A stretch of DNA of 64,000 bases. It comes from Dactylonectria macrodidyma (Eukaryota > Ascomycota > Sordariomycetes > Hypocreales > Nectriaceae). The stretch is taken from assembly GCA_020744425.1 (NCBI GenBank), contig JAGMUV010000038.1, forward strand, positions 310,001-374,000. Direction: 5' to 3'. Below are positions 21,237 through 32,391 of the stretch, piece by piece. Every line of letters starts with the position of its first letter. Position 1 is the first letter of the stretch. The translations under genes and the position numbers were made by a program. The notes below the pieces were generated by a model that was not told the origin of the DNA, did not search any database, and worked only from the letters and a program-made list of their open reading frames with translations.

Positions 21237-23892
21237 ATGTTACCCTCGTCTCTTAAGAGTATTTATCAACAGTACAAAGTCGACACAGACTCTGTAGCCA
21301 ACTGGCTGGCCACAACTGCCAAGGACAACGGTTACGCAGACAATACTTCAAGCTTCAACAATGTACCGGTCACGTCAGGCAGACGGAAGGGCAAGGCTCG
21401 GAAACAGGCTAAAGGTGCACACCAGCCTCAGCCAGGCAACTTCGCGAACAAAACTTCTCGCGCCATCAGGATCAGGGATTTTGAACCCATGGCAAGCTAT
21501 ATCGCCAAGATAGATTCCGTCAAGGTTCCCGATCACTTGACTGTGGCCCTTGAGCGCGTTATTTGGGGTACTTAAAATCGACTGTCACAGCCTACATTTG
21601 TATGCAGCAAACTAATATTTCTGTCGGCAGTGCGCAAGAACTTTTCGAAACGGCTTGTTGACAGTGGAGCCGAAGTCGAACCCGGCTCAGATGAACGACA
21701 TTCTTTCTTTGTCGGGGTACTTGAAAAAGTTCGCGACTGCCTGAAGCCACTCATGGGAACTGGCAGCTTCAACGCGGAGGAAGCAGCTAAGAAGGCTGGC
21801 GAGAAATCCCAGGGTCCTTTCAAGAATATGTTTGACATTCTCGAAGTGTACGCACCATCCGAAGCATTCTTGAACGCTCCAGATGTTGCTCCCAAGTCCG
21901 CTACCGATTTGAAGTATACTGTCGAACAGGACGAGTCCACGGAGGATGCAATCTTTGCTCTTGTCGCTCTTTTGGGTGACTATAGCCGCCTCAGGCAAGA
22001 GATTAAGTCGCTGTGGGCGGATTACAAGGCTAATCGTCTCGATCTCGCTGCCGCTGCTGTTGCAACGAACACGGCTTTTGAGCTCGCTCGCAGCATGGAA
22101 GACGAAATCATGCCTATAGTGAGCAAGCACGGCAGCGCAGGCGACATTACCACCTTATACTTCATGGAATTATGCAAATCATCCGGCATTGATGCACTAG
22201 GTAACAAGCAGCCAGGTGATGCTTATAACTTGGAAGCCTACAATCTAGCCCAGCTCTGTCTGATAAACACCATCAGTCTTCTCACTAGTTATGCAAATAG
22301 CAATTCGGGCGACCTCATCATCACCAACTACAACGGCATGTTCGGCTGGTACGATGAAGAGCTTGGTGCCGAGGGGGAGACAAACCGCGCAAAGTGGGAT
22401 CAGGATAAGACTGCAATGATGGAGGTCCTGCCAGACCTGCAATTTCTCTCCTCGAATCTGGGAACAGGAGCGGTTGAAGACGAATTGATCCGTGGCATTG
22501 GTGCTCTAATGAACAATCCCGGCGATGGTGCGCCCCTGTGGTTAGCCTGGGCTGCTCAAATTTATCTTGATGTCCTGCAGTTCCTCGGACCAAACTGCAG
22601 CCGTGGCTTTGACGAGATGAAACAGGAAAGCCTCAAGATCAAGAAGGCAACGCTCGACGTCCCCAGTTCGCAGGAACGCAGCTGGGTCCTCAAAGCTGCA
22701 ACAAAGTGGGACAGGGACCCGATTTCGACATGCCGCCTCCAAATGATCCAATTAGAGTTGCTACCCGAAAACAGTCCCCCGGCATGGAGGTTTCTACATC
22801 GCAATCCGATTCACTGCGGCCTCCTCCTCCATAATATGCGTGTGAATCTACACCTCTCGGGCATAACATACGCAGCAACTCCAGGAGGAGTCTTGTGTAC
22901 GACGCAGCTGTACCACGCTCTTCGCCAGGAGAAACTTCTTTCGGACCATTTCGTATGGGAAGATCTCGAAACTTTTTGGAAGATGCAGGGTGACTCAGCT
23001 GTCTTTGTCGGCGATCCACCTACGAACCGCGAAGACTACTTCAAGAATTACTGTCTTTGCATCGGCGTGTCCGCCAGTAACTTGGCGCCGACCAAGCGGA
23101 AGGGCAAAGTGAATGTCAACACCGCAAACAGACGCAACATGAAGTTCAAGGGGTGGGTGTCTTTGGTGATTAACCGTCGTCTCGCGCCGACCGGAGAACG
23201 TCCCCCCTTTTCGTCTGACTTGATTGAAGGGATCTTGATTGAGGGTCGCCGCCATGAGACCCTGGACGGCAAAGGGCATGTCCGCCCAGAGATCAGGGAA
23301 AAAGCGAAAAATGAGACTGTGAGTTTTAAATAACAGTGAATTACCGTGCCAAGAACTTATTGATGACACTTATCAATAGATTGACTCGGTGACGCTCTCC
23401 CCTGCTGCTCTTATTCGCAAGCTTGCCCTTAACATACACGCCGAGATCCCCGACATAGTCTTCAACTACTTCACCATGCACAACTCCGCGTGGACTTTCC
23501 TCACGGAGTTGAAAGAAGAGTTTACCCGGCTATTGGGGGTCGGATTCCTCCAATACATACCCACAGAAGACAAGCTACCTTACGTGGTCGGCTACGTCTT
23601 CTCCACTGCTGCAGGCCGTAGAGGCTTGACAAGCGACGATAAAGGAGAGGCTGTGGATGCCGGGATCGATGCCGCCGCAAAAGTTATGCGCAAATTCTTG
23701 GAAGACGGACATGGACGAGTTGTCAAGGAGCAAGCTGAGACGGAGGTTGAGCCGGAGGAGCTGAAAGATGCGGAGTTTGGTGACTTGGACCCATGGAGGC
23801 TGGATAGGCTGATGACGAAGATCAAGAAAGAGAGTCAAACCAGAGGGGGTTTTGGTAGAGGAGGAGCCGGAGAGGATTGCCCCATGCAGTAA
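21237..23892 (+). CDS. DUF6604-domain protein
   Basis: Three exons, 21237-21567, 21631-23318 and 23380-23892, give an 843-aa protein. Both introns (63 and 61 nt) have GT-AG ends and restore the frame. The start MLPSSLKSIYQQYK is typical of DUF6604 proteins, and the domain (about 1-280) includes TDSVANWLATTAK and, across the first splice, VRKNF..RHSFFVGVLEKVRDCL. The rest is helical with no catalytic motif that I recognise. The family is common in Pezizomycotina, usually as a large soluble protein of unknown function. Both exons are intact, and no transposon touches the gene though a pogo element ends about 770 bp upstream. No function is assigned. Confidence 0.88.
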
Positions 23893-24199
23893 GAAGCCCC
23901 GACTAGTTCAGGTTCAGGTTCAGGTTCTATTCCTGCTCGGTTTTGGTCGCCACTACAGTAGTCAAGCCATGCTAATACCATTTGGTGTTTGATCAGCTGT
24001 CTCCAAACTTCCCTGTCCTAGTCCTTGACCTCTATCTACATAGGCCATTTCTTAAGTTCTCAACTCGTTCCGAAAAGGCATTGGCGGAACCCGTAGGGGG
24101 CCGGTCTCCTGTGGCGTATATATTCTGCGTTGAGTGAAAGGAGTTCGTCCCAAGTCTCCGCTTCGTCCCACCGAGCCTCTACAGTTTCGAGCATAAATA

Positions 24200-24387
24200 C
24201 CGTAGAAACTCGAGAAATTCGGGGGCTTGGCAAAGTGGCTTAGCGTTCAGCCACGCCCACAATCAGCTCAATCAGAGAAGCAGCAGCTGTTTTTATCCCC
24301 CTCCTTATATCCAGAGCAGCCATTGGCTGATTGCGATTTCAGTGATCCCCACTTTGCCAAGCCCCCGAATTTCTCGAGTTTCTACGG
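24200..24387. mobile_element. MITE with 39-bp TIRs at a TA target
   Basis: Perfect 39-bp inverted ends begin CCGTAGAAACTCGAG, and TA flanks both sides (24198-24199 and 24388-24389). The 188-bp element has no coding capacity. TA duplication points to Tc1/mariner-type mobilisation, but the TIRs do not match either pogo-like element in this window. Confidence 0.9.
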
Positions 24388-24723
24388 TAGCTGAGAATAT
24401 GCCCCACACATAGTGTTAATCACGACTTTTGCTACTGTGTACATCCGTATAGGCCTTTGGTGACCTCCGGAGGAATGTTTTACCGTCATCCGATATTTAG
24501 CACGGCTCCACGAATGGCACCTAAGTTATCGAAGATCCAGCGAACCGAGCTCCAGAACGTGATCATAAGCGAGTTACATGGTAAGGAAGCTCGCGGTGAT
24601 ACGTGAGTCCCCACCATCCTCATGATGGTAACAAAATCGAGCCGCGAACGGAATCTCTCTTGAAAATTAGGTTGTATCCGCTACTAGACTCGCAGTATTG
24701 TGAAACCCCGTAGGTAATATCAT

Positions 24724-24897
24724 CTCTTTGAGTGCGCAAATGCTTGTGGGGCTGCCTCAGACAAATCGGATTTGAGCCGGTACACAATCCAGTTAGCAGA
24801 TACCTCCTCTCTCGCCGATCTTCTCATATAGCTTTTAGTATCTCTCAAGCCTGGGGAAGTCCCGAGCCGCCCCACAAGCATTTGCGCACTCAAAGAG
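24724..24897. mobile_element. MITE related to the AT-target piggyBac-like family
   Basis: Inverted ends of about 29 bp begin CTCTTTGAGTGCGC, close to the CCCTTTGAGTGTGG end of piggyBac copy 3. AT flanks both sides (24722-24723 and 24898-24899), followed by AA on the right. It is 174 bp, non-coding, and probably mobilised in trans. Confidence 0.75.
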
Positions 24898-25347
24898 ATA
24901 AGTTATGGTGTCGTCAGATGGAGAAAAAGTGGAGATGTAGATGATTGGCTCGCTTATCTGGAAAACTGTTCCTCCGCTGATTGTCTGTAAATACGTCCCT
25001 GCACATCCGTCTCCCCACTCTTCGAAATATTTGCTCATACAGGCACGGAGGCATCATGACAGCGGGCAAATAAGGACAGGCTAGGGACGGACCGTCCCGG
25101 TTTGATTACAATATTTCCCCTTCTACTTACTACATGGAGCCTTTAGCGCTCCTGCGTTGTGACTGTTGAGCAGCCCACAATACCTTGAGGTGGTACATGT
25201 TTCCTGGTCCAATCAGGACACAGAAAATGCAGGCAGCCACAGCACAGCCGAGCTTACCCCTCATCTAATTTTGACGATTGGGCTGAGATCAGGACCTTTC
25301 ATACTCACCCAGAAGGCAGGAGCACATAGGTTCATCGCCTAACCACG

Positions 25348-28300
25348 ATGGAGGTGCTCGGAGTAGCTGCCAACGTTATCGCAGTCGTTGACCTATCCAT
25401 CAAAGTCGCGTCGCTGTGCGTCCAATACGCCAAGGACGTGAAAAATGCCGCAGCCGATATTGAGCGACTCAAAAAGGAGGTTAACAACCTGAAAGGAGTT
25501 TCCGAAGCAGTACAGGAGTTGCTGGATAGTCCCAACGGCGCGAAACTCGAGAAATCACAGAGACTAAAGGATGACCTCGACAACGGTCTGTCGCAGCTTA
25601 AATCGCTGAAGCTAAGGCTCACACCTCGGACGTCCCATAAGGCAATGAGCAGAATAGGCCTTCATGCATTGAAATGGCCATTTCAGAGCAAAGAGGTGGA
25701 TGATTTAGCCGGGAGGCTTAGGCGACCTGCCGAGACAATCGATCGGACTCTCCAAGTGGAACAGACGTAAGATTCCGTTCACATTGCTCCCGTGCACATC
25801 TAATACAGATGCACTATAGGGGTATCCTTCTCCATATCGACCAAGAACTACTCAGCATCGACCAAAAGACGGTACTCAGTAGACTTCCTATAGCTACAGG
25901 GGCATCTTTTGACTCTCTCGCCGAAGAACATAACCCGACATGCCTGCCAGACACCCGAGTCGACCTCCTCCGACAAATCCATGAATGGGCCAAAGACCCC
26001 TGTGCCAAGCCCATTTACTGGCTCAATGGCATGGCTGGAACGGGGAAATCTACCATATCCCGCACTGTTGCTCGGTGTTTCGCTGTGTCAGGCCACCTCG
26101 GCGGGAGCTTCTTCTTCAAGAGAGGAGAGACCGACCGAGGGAGCGTATCTAAGTTCTTCACAACCGTCGCTGCCCAGTTGGCCGAAAGAGAGCCTGCTAT
26201 CGCACCACACATCAAGGCTGCTATTGATGCTGATCCAAATATTGCTGGCAAGGCGGCACGAGATCAGTTTGACAAACTTATTGTGCAGCCACTGAGCGAT
26301 ATTCTTCCAGGCGCTCGGAGATTCGTTACATTGGTGCTTGTTGTTGATGCCCTTGACGAGTGCGAGCGGGATGAGGATGTCAAACTTATGATCCATCTCT
26401 TCTCTCGCACTAAGGATCTGCAGTTTCCAAAACTAAGAATCCTCGTTACGAGCAGACCAGAGCTGCCAATTCGCCTCGGCTTCACCGCTGTGAAAGGCGC
26501 ATATCAAGATCTTGTCCTTCATGAAATACAATCTGGTATTATCGAGCATGACATCTCTGCTTTCTTGGAGCATGAGCTTGCGAAAATTAAGATTGAGTAC
26601 AACTCATCTGTGTCTGCAGATCGACAGCTGCCCTCGGACTGGCCTGGGGAAGGAAATATCCAACTTCTCGTCGAAATGGCAATTCCGCTCTTTATTTTTG
26701 CTGCCACTGTATGCCGTTTTCTTGCCGATCGCAAATGTGGCAACCCCAACAAGCAATTGAAGGAAGTGTTGCAGTTTCAAAGAGAAAGTCAGTTATCACA
26801 ACTTGACGCCACATATCTACCTGTTCTGAACAGGTTGATTGAAGGCTTAGCCGACAGGCAGCGGGACAGGGTCATTCAGCGGTTTCGGCGTATCGTAGGC
26901 TCCATTGTTGTTTTAGGGAGCCCCCTCCCCATATCTGCCCTCGAACGGCTTCTTGACCTACAGAAAGAGACGATCGACGACCAACTGGACCTGCTTCATT
27001 CGGTCCTGAGCATCCCTTCATCAGACCAATCTCCTGTAAGGATGCTGCATCTCTCCTTCCGCGACTTCTTAGTGGATCCTGAGAAGCGGGACAAGCATCT
27101 CTTTTGGGTAGATGAGAAACGGGTTCACCATCAGCTGGCGATGCACTGCCTTCGTGTCATGGACAAGCACCTCGGAACAGATATGTGCAAGCTTGTGCAG
27201 CCAGGAACAAGCCGTGCCACCGTCAGTCCCAAACACATCGATTTATGTATCCCATCGGAAGTACAATACGCATGCCTTTACTGGGTTTACCATATGCAAC
27301 AGGCAGAATTGCTTATTGATGATGACGGGCCGGTCTATGCATTTTTATTGCAATATTTTCCCCACTGGCTAGAAGCATTGAGCTTGATTGGAAGGACTTC
27401 AGATTGTCTCAGTATTCTCAAAGTATTGCAATCAACTCTAATGGTAAGTGTTGGTTGGGTCGCATAATATAGAATATACTAATAATATTGTAGCTAAATG
27501 GGGACGGAAAACTTGGAGACTTTCTCCATGATGCTTTGCGATTCATCCTCGCTCACAAATCAGTAATCGACTCAACACCTCTTCAGATCTACTCTTCAGT
27601 TCTTGCCTTTACGCCGAAGCATAGTACTGTGCGAAAAGCTTTTTTTCAGGATAATCAGATTCCTCAGTGGATATCTCTTACACCAGAGCCTGAGGACAAT
27701 TGGGACCAATGCCAACAGGTTCTAGAAGGCCATACGGGCTCGGTAAGCTCAGTGGCATTCTCGCCCGACTCGAGCCTCGTGGCCTCGGCCTCTCGCGATG
27801 AGACGGTGCGGCTTTGGCGCATCGAGGATGGCGCATGCATTCAAGAGCTCAAGGGCCATACGGACTCGGTAAGCTCAGTGGCATTCTCGCCCGACTCGAG
27901 CCTCGTGGCCTCGGCCTCTCGCGATAAGACGGTGCGGCTTTGGCGCATCGAGGATGGCGCATGCATTCAAGAGCTCAAGGGCCATACGGGCTCGGTAAAC
28001 TCAGTGGCATTCTCGCCCGACTCGAGCCTCGTGGCCTCGGCCTCTGGCGATAAGACGGTGCGGCTTTGGCGCATCGAGGATGGCGCATGCATTCAAGAGC
28101 TCAAGGGTCATACGGACTGGGTAAACTCAGTGGCATTCTCGCCCGACTCGAGCCTCGTGGCCTCGGCCTCTGACGATAAGACGGTGCGGCTTTGGCGCAT
28201 CGAGGATGGCGCATGCATACAGGAAGTACATGACATTTTTTGCCGTCGCCTCCAATTCCACCCTCGCGATTCACTCTTGCTGACGGATGTTGGCGCTATC

Positions 28301-28546
28301 TCTATTCAGAGCCCTGTTTTATTTGTCCAAAATGCCACTACGTCCTTTACTGACTGCCTCTCTGGCATTGGAATCAGTCAAGATGGATGCTGGATTATGT
28401 GGCAGGGAAAGAAAATGTTTTGGTTGCCGGCGTCATTTCGCCCTGGATGTTCAGAGGTATCAGGATTATCTGTTGTAATTGGCTGTAACTCAGGAAGAGT
28501 GATTTTTATGAAGTTTCGACCTCGGGTTCTAGACTCACACCGCTAA
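25348..28546 (+). CDS. NACHT-WD40 NLR-like (STAND) protein
   Basis: Three exons, 25348-25766, 25820-27443 and 27494-28546, encode 1031 aa. Introns are 53 and 50 nt with GT-AG ends, and the first acceptor (TATAG) was chosen because it alone keeps the frame. The N-terminal helical domain (MEVLGVAANVIAVVDLS, about 1-140) resembles that of the NACHT-ankyrin protein at 4095-8052. NACHT follows, with P-loop NGMAGTGKST near residue 210 and Walker B LVVDALDEC near 312. Four WD40 repeats of 42 aa span about 759-927, then a divergent C-terminal region of about 105 aa. The layout is that of the HET-D/E/R vegetative-incompatibility family; a recognition role is inferred. All exons are open. Confidence 0.92.
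27728..28231 (+). repeat. Four near-identical 126-bp WD40 repeats
   Basis: Repeat starts at 27728, 27854, 27980 and 28106 have an exact 126-nt period. Nucleotide differences are few and mostly change amino acids: G/D and S/W after GHT, S/N before SVAF, R/G/D after SAS, and E/K two residues later. Confidence 0.95.
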
Positions 28547-28631
28547 GTCCTGTGGAAACCAAAATTTCTCTTTTATCCATTAGCTTACGAATGCCAATAT
28601 TTAGTTATGTTAATGTCCCATACTTTACTAT

Positions 28632-30900
28632 CCCATCGAGTGCGGATGGACCCCATTTTCGCCAAGGCCAAAATACCCACTCTTATACCCACTTTTACTC
28701 CGCACTTCAATCAGTACATGACGAAACATCATTTGCACCTATGTTTTCTTACCTGCTGTCACCACCAAAACCGTCATTTTGTTCAATGCTGCGATGTCTT
28801 CTAGTGATTCTGATGCTTCTGATGCCTCCGGTGCCTCCGGGGCTTCCGATGCTTCTGGGGCTTCCGGGGCTTCCGTACGGAGCTGTATTGTGGTTGAGAT
28901 CCTTCCTGAAGACCTCGCTGTCGCCTGCACTGCCGACTGTACGCCAGAGCAGTGCAATAACAGCACAGTCCGGCCCCACGAACCTCCGGCTGTCGAGCGC
29001 GGGCCGCCGGGCTCCTTCGTACCCTTTGACGTACCGACCCGGCCCCGAGAGATACGGGAGCTGCCGGCAGCCCCGCTTGACCTATTCCTCCGGTACGTTC
29101 CCCGGGGCCTTATTGAGCGGTGGGTGCAATGGACGAATGCAGCGCCGTTATCTAAGGAAGGTCCCCGGGCTAAACGGTCAAGAGTGTATGAGTGGAGGAA
29201 GACTTCTGTAGATGAGATTTACCTCTTCTTAGGAATCCTGCTTTATATGGGGATACATAGCAAACCTCAAATATCAAGATATTGGTCAACTCAACAGCAA
29301 AAGGAGGATCCTATCTATCTATTCACCCGGTTTATCTCCCGGGACCGCTTCCAAAGTCTGCTCCGGCAGCTACGTATCTTTGATACCTCTGAATTCCAGC
29401 CCAGCCAGTCAGGAGGTCAACGCCAGGCCCGGGCCCAAGCCCCCGCCCAAGCCGGGATGCCAGATATATACCGGAAGGTAAACGAGTGGTCAGCCCATAT
29501 CCAAGAGACTGGAGATTCCTTCTATACAGCCGGCTCCGACCTTACCGTTGACGAGGCTATGGTCCGGTTTACGGGCCGGTCCCTAGAGACGACGACAATA
29601 CCGACGAAGCCGATCCCAACCGGCTTCAAGGTCTGGATCCTTGCCCAATCGGGCTACTGCCTCCGGTGGCTCTGGCACGTACACGGAAAGGGCCCGTACG
29701 GACTAGTCCCTCAAGCCCGGCCGGAAGACAGCAAGGCTGGAGCTGCTGCTGCAAAGTGGGTCCCGTTAACGCCAACGCAGCGGGTTGTAACGACACTTAT
29801 TACCTTACTTCCGGCTGCAGTCTACCACGTATTCCTAGATAATCTCTTTGCTTCCGTACGGCTTCTCCGGGCCCTCCGGAAGCAGCAGGTCGGGGCTTCC
29901 GGGACCTGCCGGAAAGACAGTGGGATAGATAAGATCCTCGTCGCCGAGAAGGAAGCAGAAAGCCAGGGTATTCCTTGGGGTCAGATCCATTGCATCCCTA
30001 CCTTAGATGGGGAGGTATGGTATTGCAAACTGCTTTCTATAGATATCTCCATACTGATCAGTTTGTCTCTTCATAGGTCAACCAATTCACCTGGAAGGAT
30101 AACGCCCTTGTCCTCTTCTTGACAACCGTCTTCCGAGACGGCCGGGAGGTTATCCGTCTCCGGCGCCGACCGGCCGGAAGCTCTGCCGGAAAGCGGGCTG
30201 CCCGGAAAGAAGCCTTCGGCCCAGACGTCCGGAAGAACCTCCCGGTGCCTGAGGCAATTGACGAGTATAACCATAAGATGAATGGGGTTGATATAAGTGA
30301 CCAGATGAGGTCTTATTATCAATACAGCCGCCCTATTCGTCGAGGAGGCTGGCAAGCCCTTGCTTGGAATTTCCTGCTGGAAGTGATCGTTGTGAATAGC
30401 TTCTTCCTGCAGGTCTGGGGCAAGCCCGAGTGGCAAAAGGTCAAGAACCAGTACCAATGGCGGCGACTGCTTGCATCCCAGCTTATTCAACAGTTTGGAC
30501 CATTAGCAGGAGGTCGAAGACTTTCACGACCTCAACGGGCTTCAGATAAGAGGAAAACATCTATTCCTTGGCAGCACCATCGCAAGGGATCAAGGGGGGT
30601 TAACTCGCCTTGCACCTATTGCGGCAGGAGGAAGAAACGCGAGGCTCTAAGTGAGGTATCTAGGAATAGCCTCACTCAACAGCCGCAACAGCGAAAAAAG
30701 ACTCGAAAAGGCTGCTTAGACTGTAACGTACCGCTATGTACTGATGGAGATTGTTGGTACCTCTGGCACACCCAAAATCTATAGAGGAATCGAGGTACCC
30801 TGAATTTTAGCATATGATTCGATTATTCTAGTGGTCCCATAAGCCCTGATTGGCTTTACCCCGCCCTTGGCGAAAATGGGGTCCATCCGCACTCGATGGG
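28632..30900 (+). mobile_element. piggyBac-like element, copy 1
   Basis: A perfect 36-bp TIR starts CCCATCGAGTGCGGATGG. AT flanks both ends (28630-28631 and 30901-30902), within an ACTATAAG-type target. The 2269-bp element holds one two-exon transposase gene. It lies about 85 bp after the stop of the NACHT-WD40 gene. Confidence 0.92.
28794..30784 (+). CDS. piggyBac-type transposase (copy 1)
   Basis: Exons 28794-30014 and 30077-30784 join across a 62-nt GT-AG intron to give 642 aa. The start is the first ATG (MSSSDSDAS), followed by a low-complexity run of (D/G)-A-S units. The DDE_Tnp_1_7 core has the expected Asp motifs: DLTVDEAMVRF, YHVFLDNLFASV and, in exon 2, NGVDISDQM. The C-terminus is a Cys-rich finger (CTYCG..CLDCNVPLCTDGDCW) as in other piggyBac transposases. 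No stop or frameshift is seen. The products act on the element's own TIRs; the AT duplication is unlike canonical piggyBac TTAA. Confidence 0.9.
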
Positions 30901-31225
30901 ATAAGTGGCCCATCTCTACTACCGGTACATCCACTTGTCGGCGCTCAGGTTACGTAATAATCCACTACACACACACACACACACACAATTTATTTCGCCC
31001 GGTGGCTTATAACCAATAGGGCACTAGTTGCTATTGTACATCCATTTCCCAAATTTTGCCATGATCTCGTAAAAGCCCTTACAGCGTCCAATTTTTGCTT
31101 TTGCCTCTTCGTTTTTCCGTCTCCGCAGAATCTCGTGGGGTTTGTATTATTGGCAAGCTAACTTGAAGGCTATTCTTCAAGTGTTCAGAGTCCTATCTAC
31201 GGCGGCTGAAGCGGTGCCTGCTGTC

Positions 31226-31998
31226 GTAGTAGTAGTAGTAGTAGTAGTATATTTAACGTGTTACGGGCTCAAGGTCCCGCCAACCGCCATAGGCGTAAAA
31301 ACACGTGCTAAGCTGGCTATAGGGTAGTTGAGTCCCGCTCTAGGGTAGGCGGGCCCAGTCATCTTGTTTGGAAGACGCGGTGTGGGCCGGGGGACCGGTC
31401 GCGCTTTTTGGGCGTGCCGTCGCTGCTCCTTGCTGCTTCTTCCACTGTCTTCATCCCTCATTTCCCCTAAGCCATTCAGCATTTCTCAGCTAAACGCCTT
31501 ATAATCTTCAAGCCTAGCACCCGTCAGCGGGATTTGAAGGCGCAACAGTATTCCAGTTGCAATTATCGAGCCAACTTTTCAGCAGCTCATCGAAATGTTT
31601 TCGACGGGGCCTCCGGGGCCCAACAGGTATTATCTAACATCTGCTTAGCGGCCAACGCGTCCTCGCAGGGTGCCCGAATCGCGTCGGGACGGAAAGTAAT
31701 AAATGAACAAAGGAAAGGTTTGGCGCGTGTCTTTTGCGCTGTGGGAGGTACGCCACTAATAGTTGGGGCAAATTCGTGTAAAGAATTGGCTTGCCTTAAC
31801 TAAGGTTGCGTACCGCTTGAATTCGGTTCCTATTATCTTGTGGATAGCGCTGAGAGGCTCCGGAGCCAGCCGGGGCCTTCTCTTTGCTTCCACCTTCCGA
31901 CAGTAGAAGATGTGATAAGGGTTCTTTCTTCTCCCGCAGGTGCAGGAGATAGCAGCGTCGGCGTGTGCAAAGCGCTCGTGGTACTCTGCGAAGTCTCC
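31226..31998 (-). mobile_element. LINE-3: 5'-truncated non-LTR element of another family
   Basis: The 773 bp are flanked by a 15-bp duplication GCGGTGCCTGCTGTC (31211-31225 and 31999-32013). The left end is a GTA-repeat tail (TAC on the element strand). The right end encodes the C-terminal end of an ORF2, GDFAEYHERF..CTCGRRKNPYHIFYC, a conserved LINE Cys-His motif. It was inserted in the 3' UTR of LINE-2. Confidence 0.88.
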
Positions 31999-32124
31999 GC
32001 GGTGCCTGCTGTCCATGGCACGAGGTGTTTGATGTAGGGTAGGTTAGTAAGAAAGAATAGACAAGGTTTCGCAATCTGTCTTCAACGTTGCGTGTTGTCA
32101 AGTCGACCTGTGGCTATCGCAAAT

Positions 32125-32391
32125 TGTCGCATATCAAGCCCCGGCCCCACTAGAGCAGCTGCCGTCGAAATGAGGCAAGGATCACGATCATCGTGAACAA
32201 GTTCACGATGAGAGTGAACGACCATAATTAGCGCCAAGCAGCAGGCTGCTGCCTAAACAGCCAACGCTTTCATTTGTGTATAAAAGAGCTGCACGGCTCA
32301 GTGCATCTTGTCATTGAGTTCTTGCTCCTTAGATAATTCTCATCAATTGACCGATGCCAACAATGATCCCTGTGGAGCCAATTGTCTGACA
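32125..32391 (+). mobile_element. Solo LTR of an unassigned LTR retrotransposon
   Basis: It starts TGTCGCATATC and ends TTGTCTGACA, with a 5-bp duplication CAAAT (32120-32124 and 32392-32396). Its removal joins the LINE-2 ORF2 frame RATIRF to AIATGRLD, matching LINE-1. It contains a 24-bp hairpin (11-bp arms, TCATCGTGAAC) and a TATAAAAG box near 32278 in plus orientation. Confidence 0.88.

Larger units (their letters stand above)
23893..25347. other. Intergenic region with two MITEs upstream of the NACHT-WD40 gene
   Basis: A short GTTCAG-type hexamer array lies near 23905-23928. Two MITEs (24200-24387 and 24724-24897) fill the middle. The last 300 bp presumably hold the promoter of the NLR gene. 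No other gene is seen. Confidence 0.6.

Noticed and set aside
10337..28546. Starship-type giant element carrying the NLRs
   Set aside because: No DUF3435 tyrosine recombinase or other captain gene is visible in the window, so there is no support beyond gene content.
30971..31225. A separate truncated LINE at this place
   Set aside because: The 13-bp duplication at 30958 and 38045 and the 3' UTR match show that it is the 3' end of LINE-2 itself.
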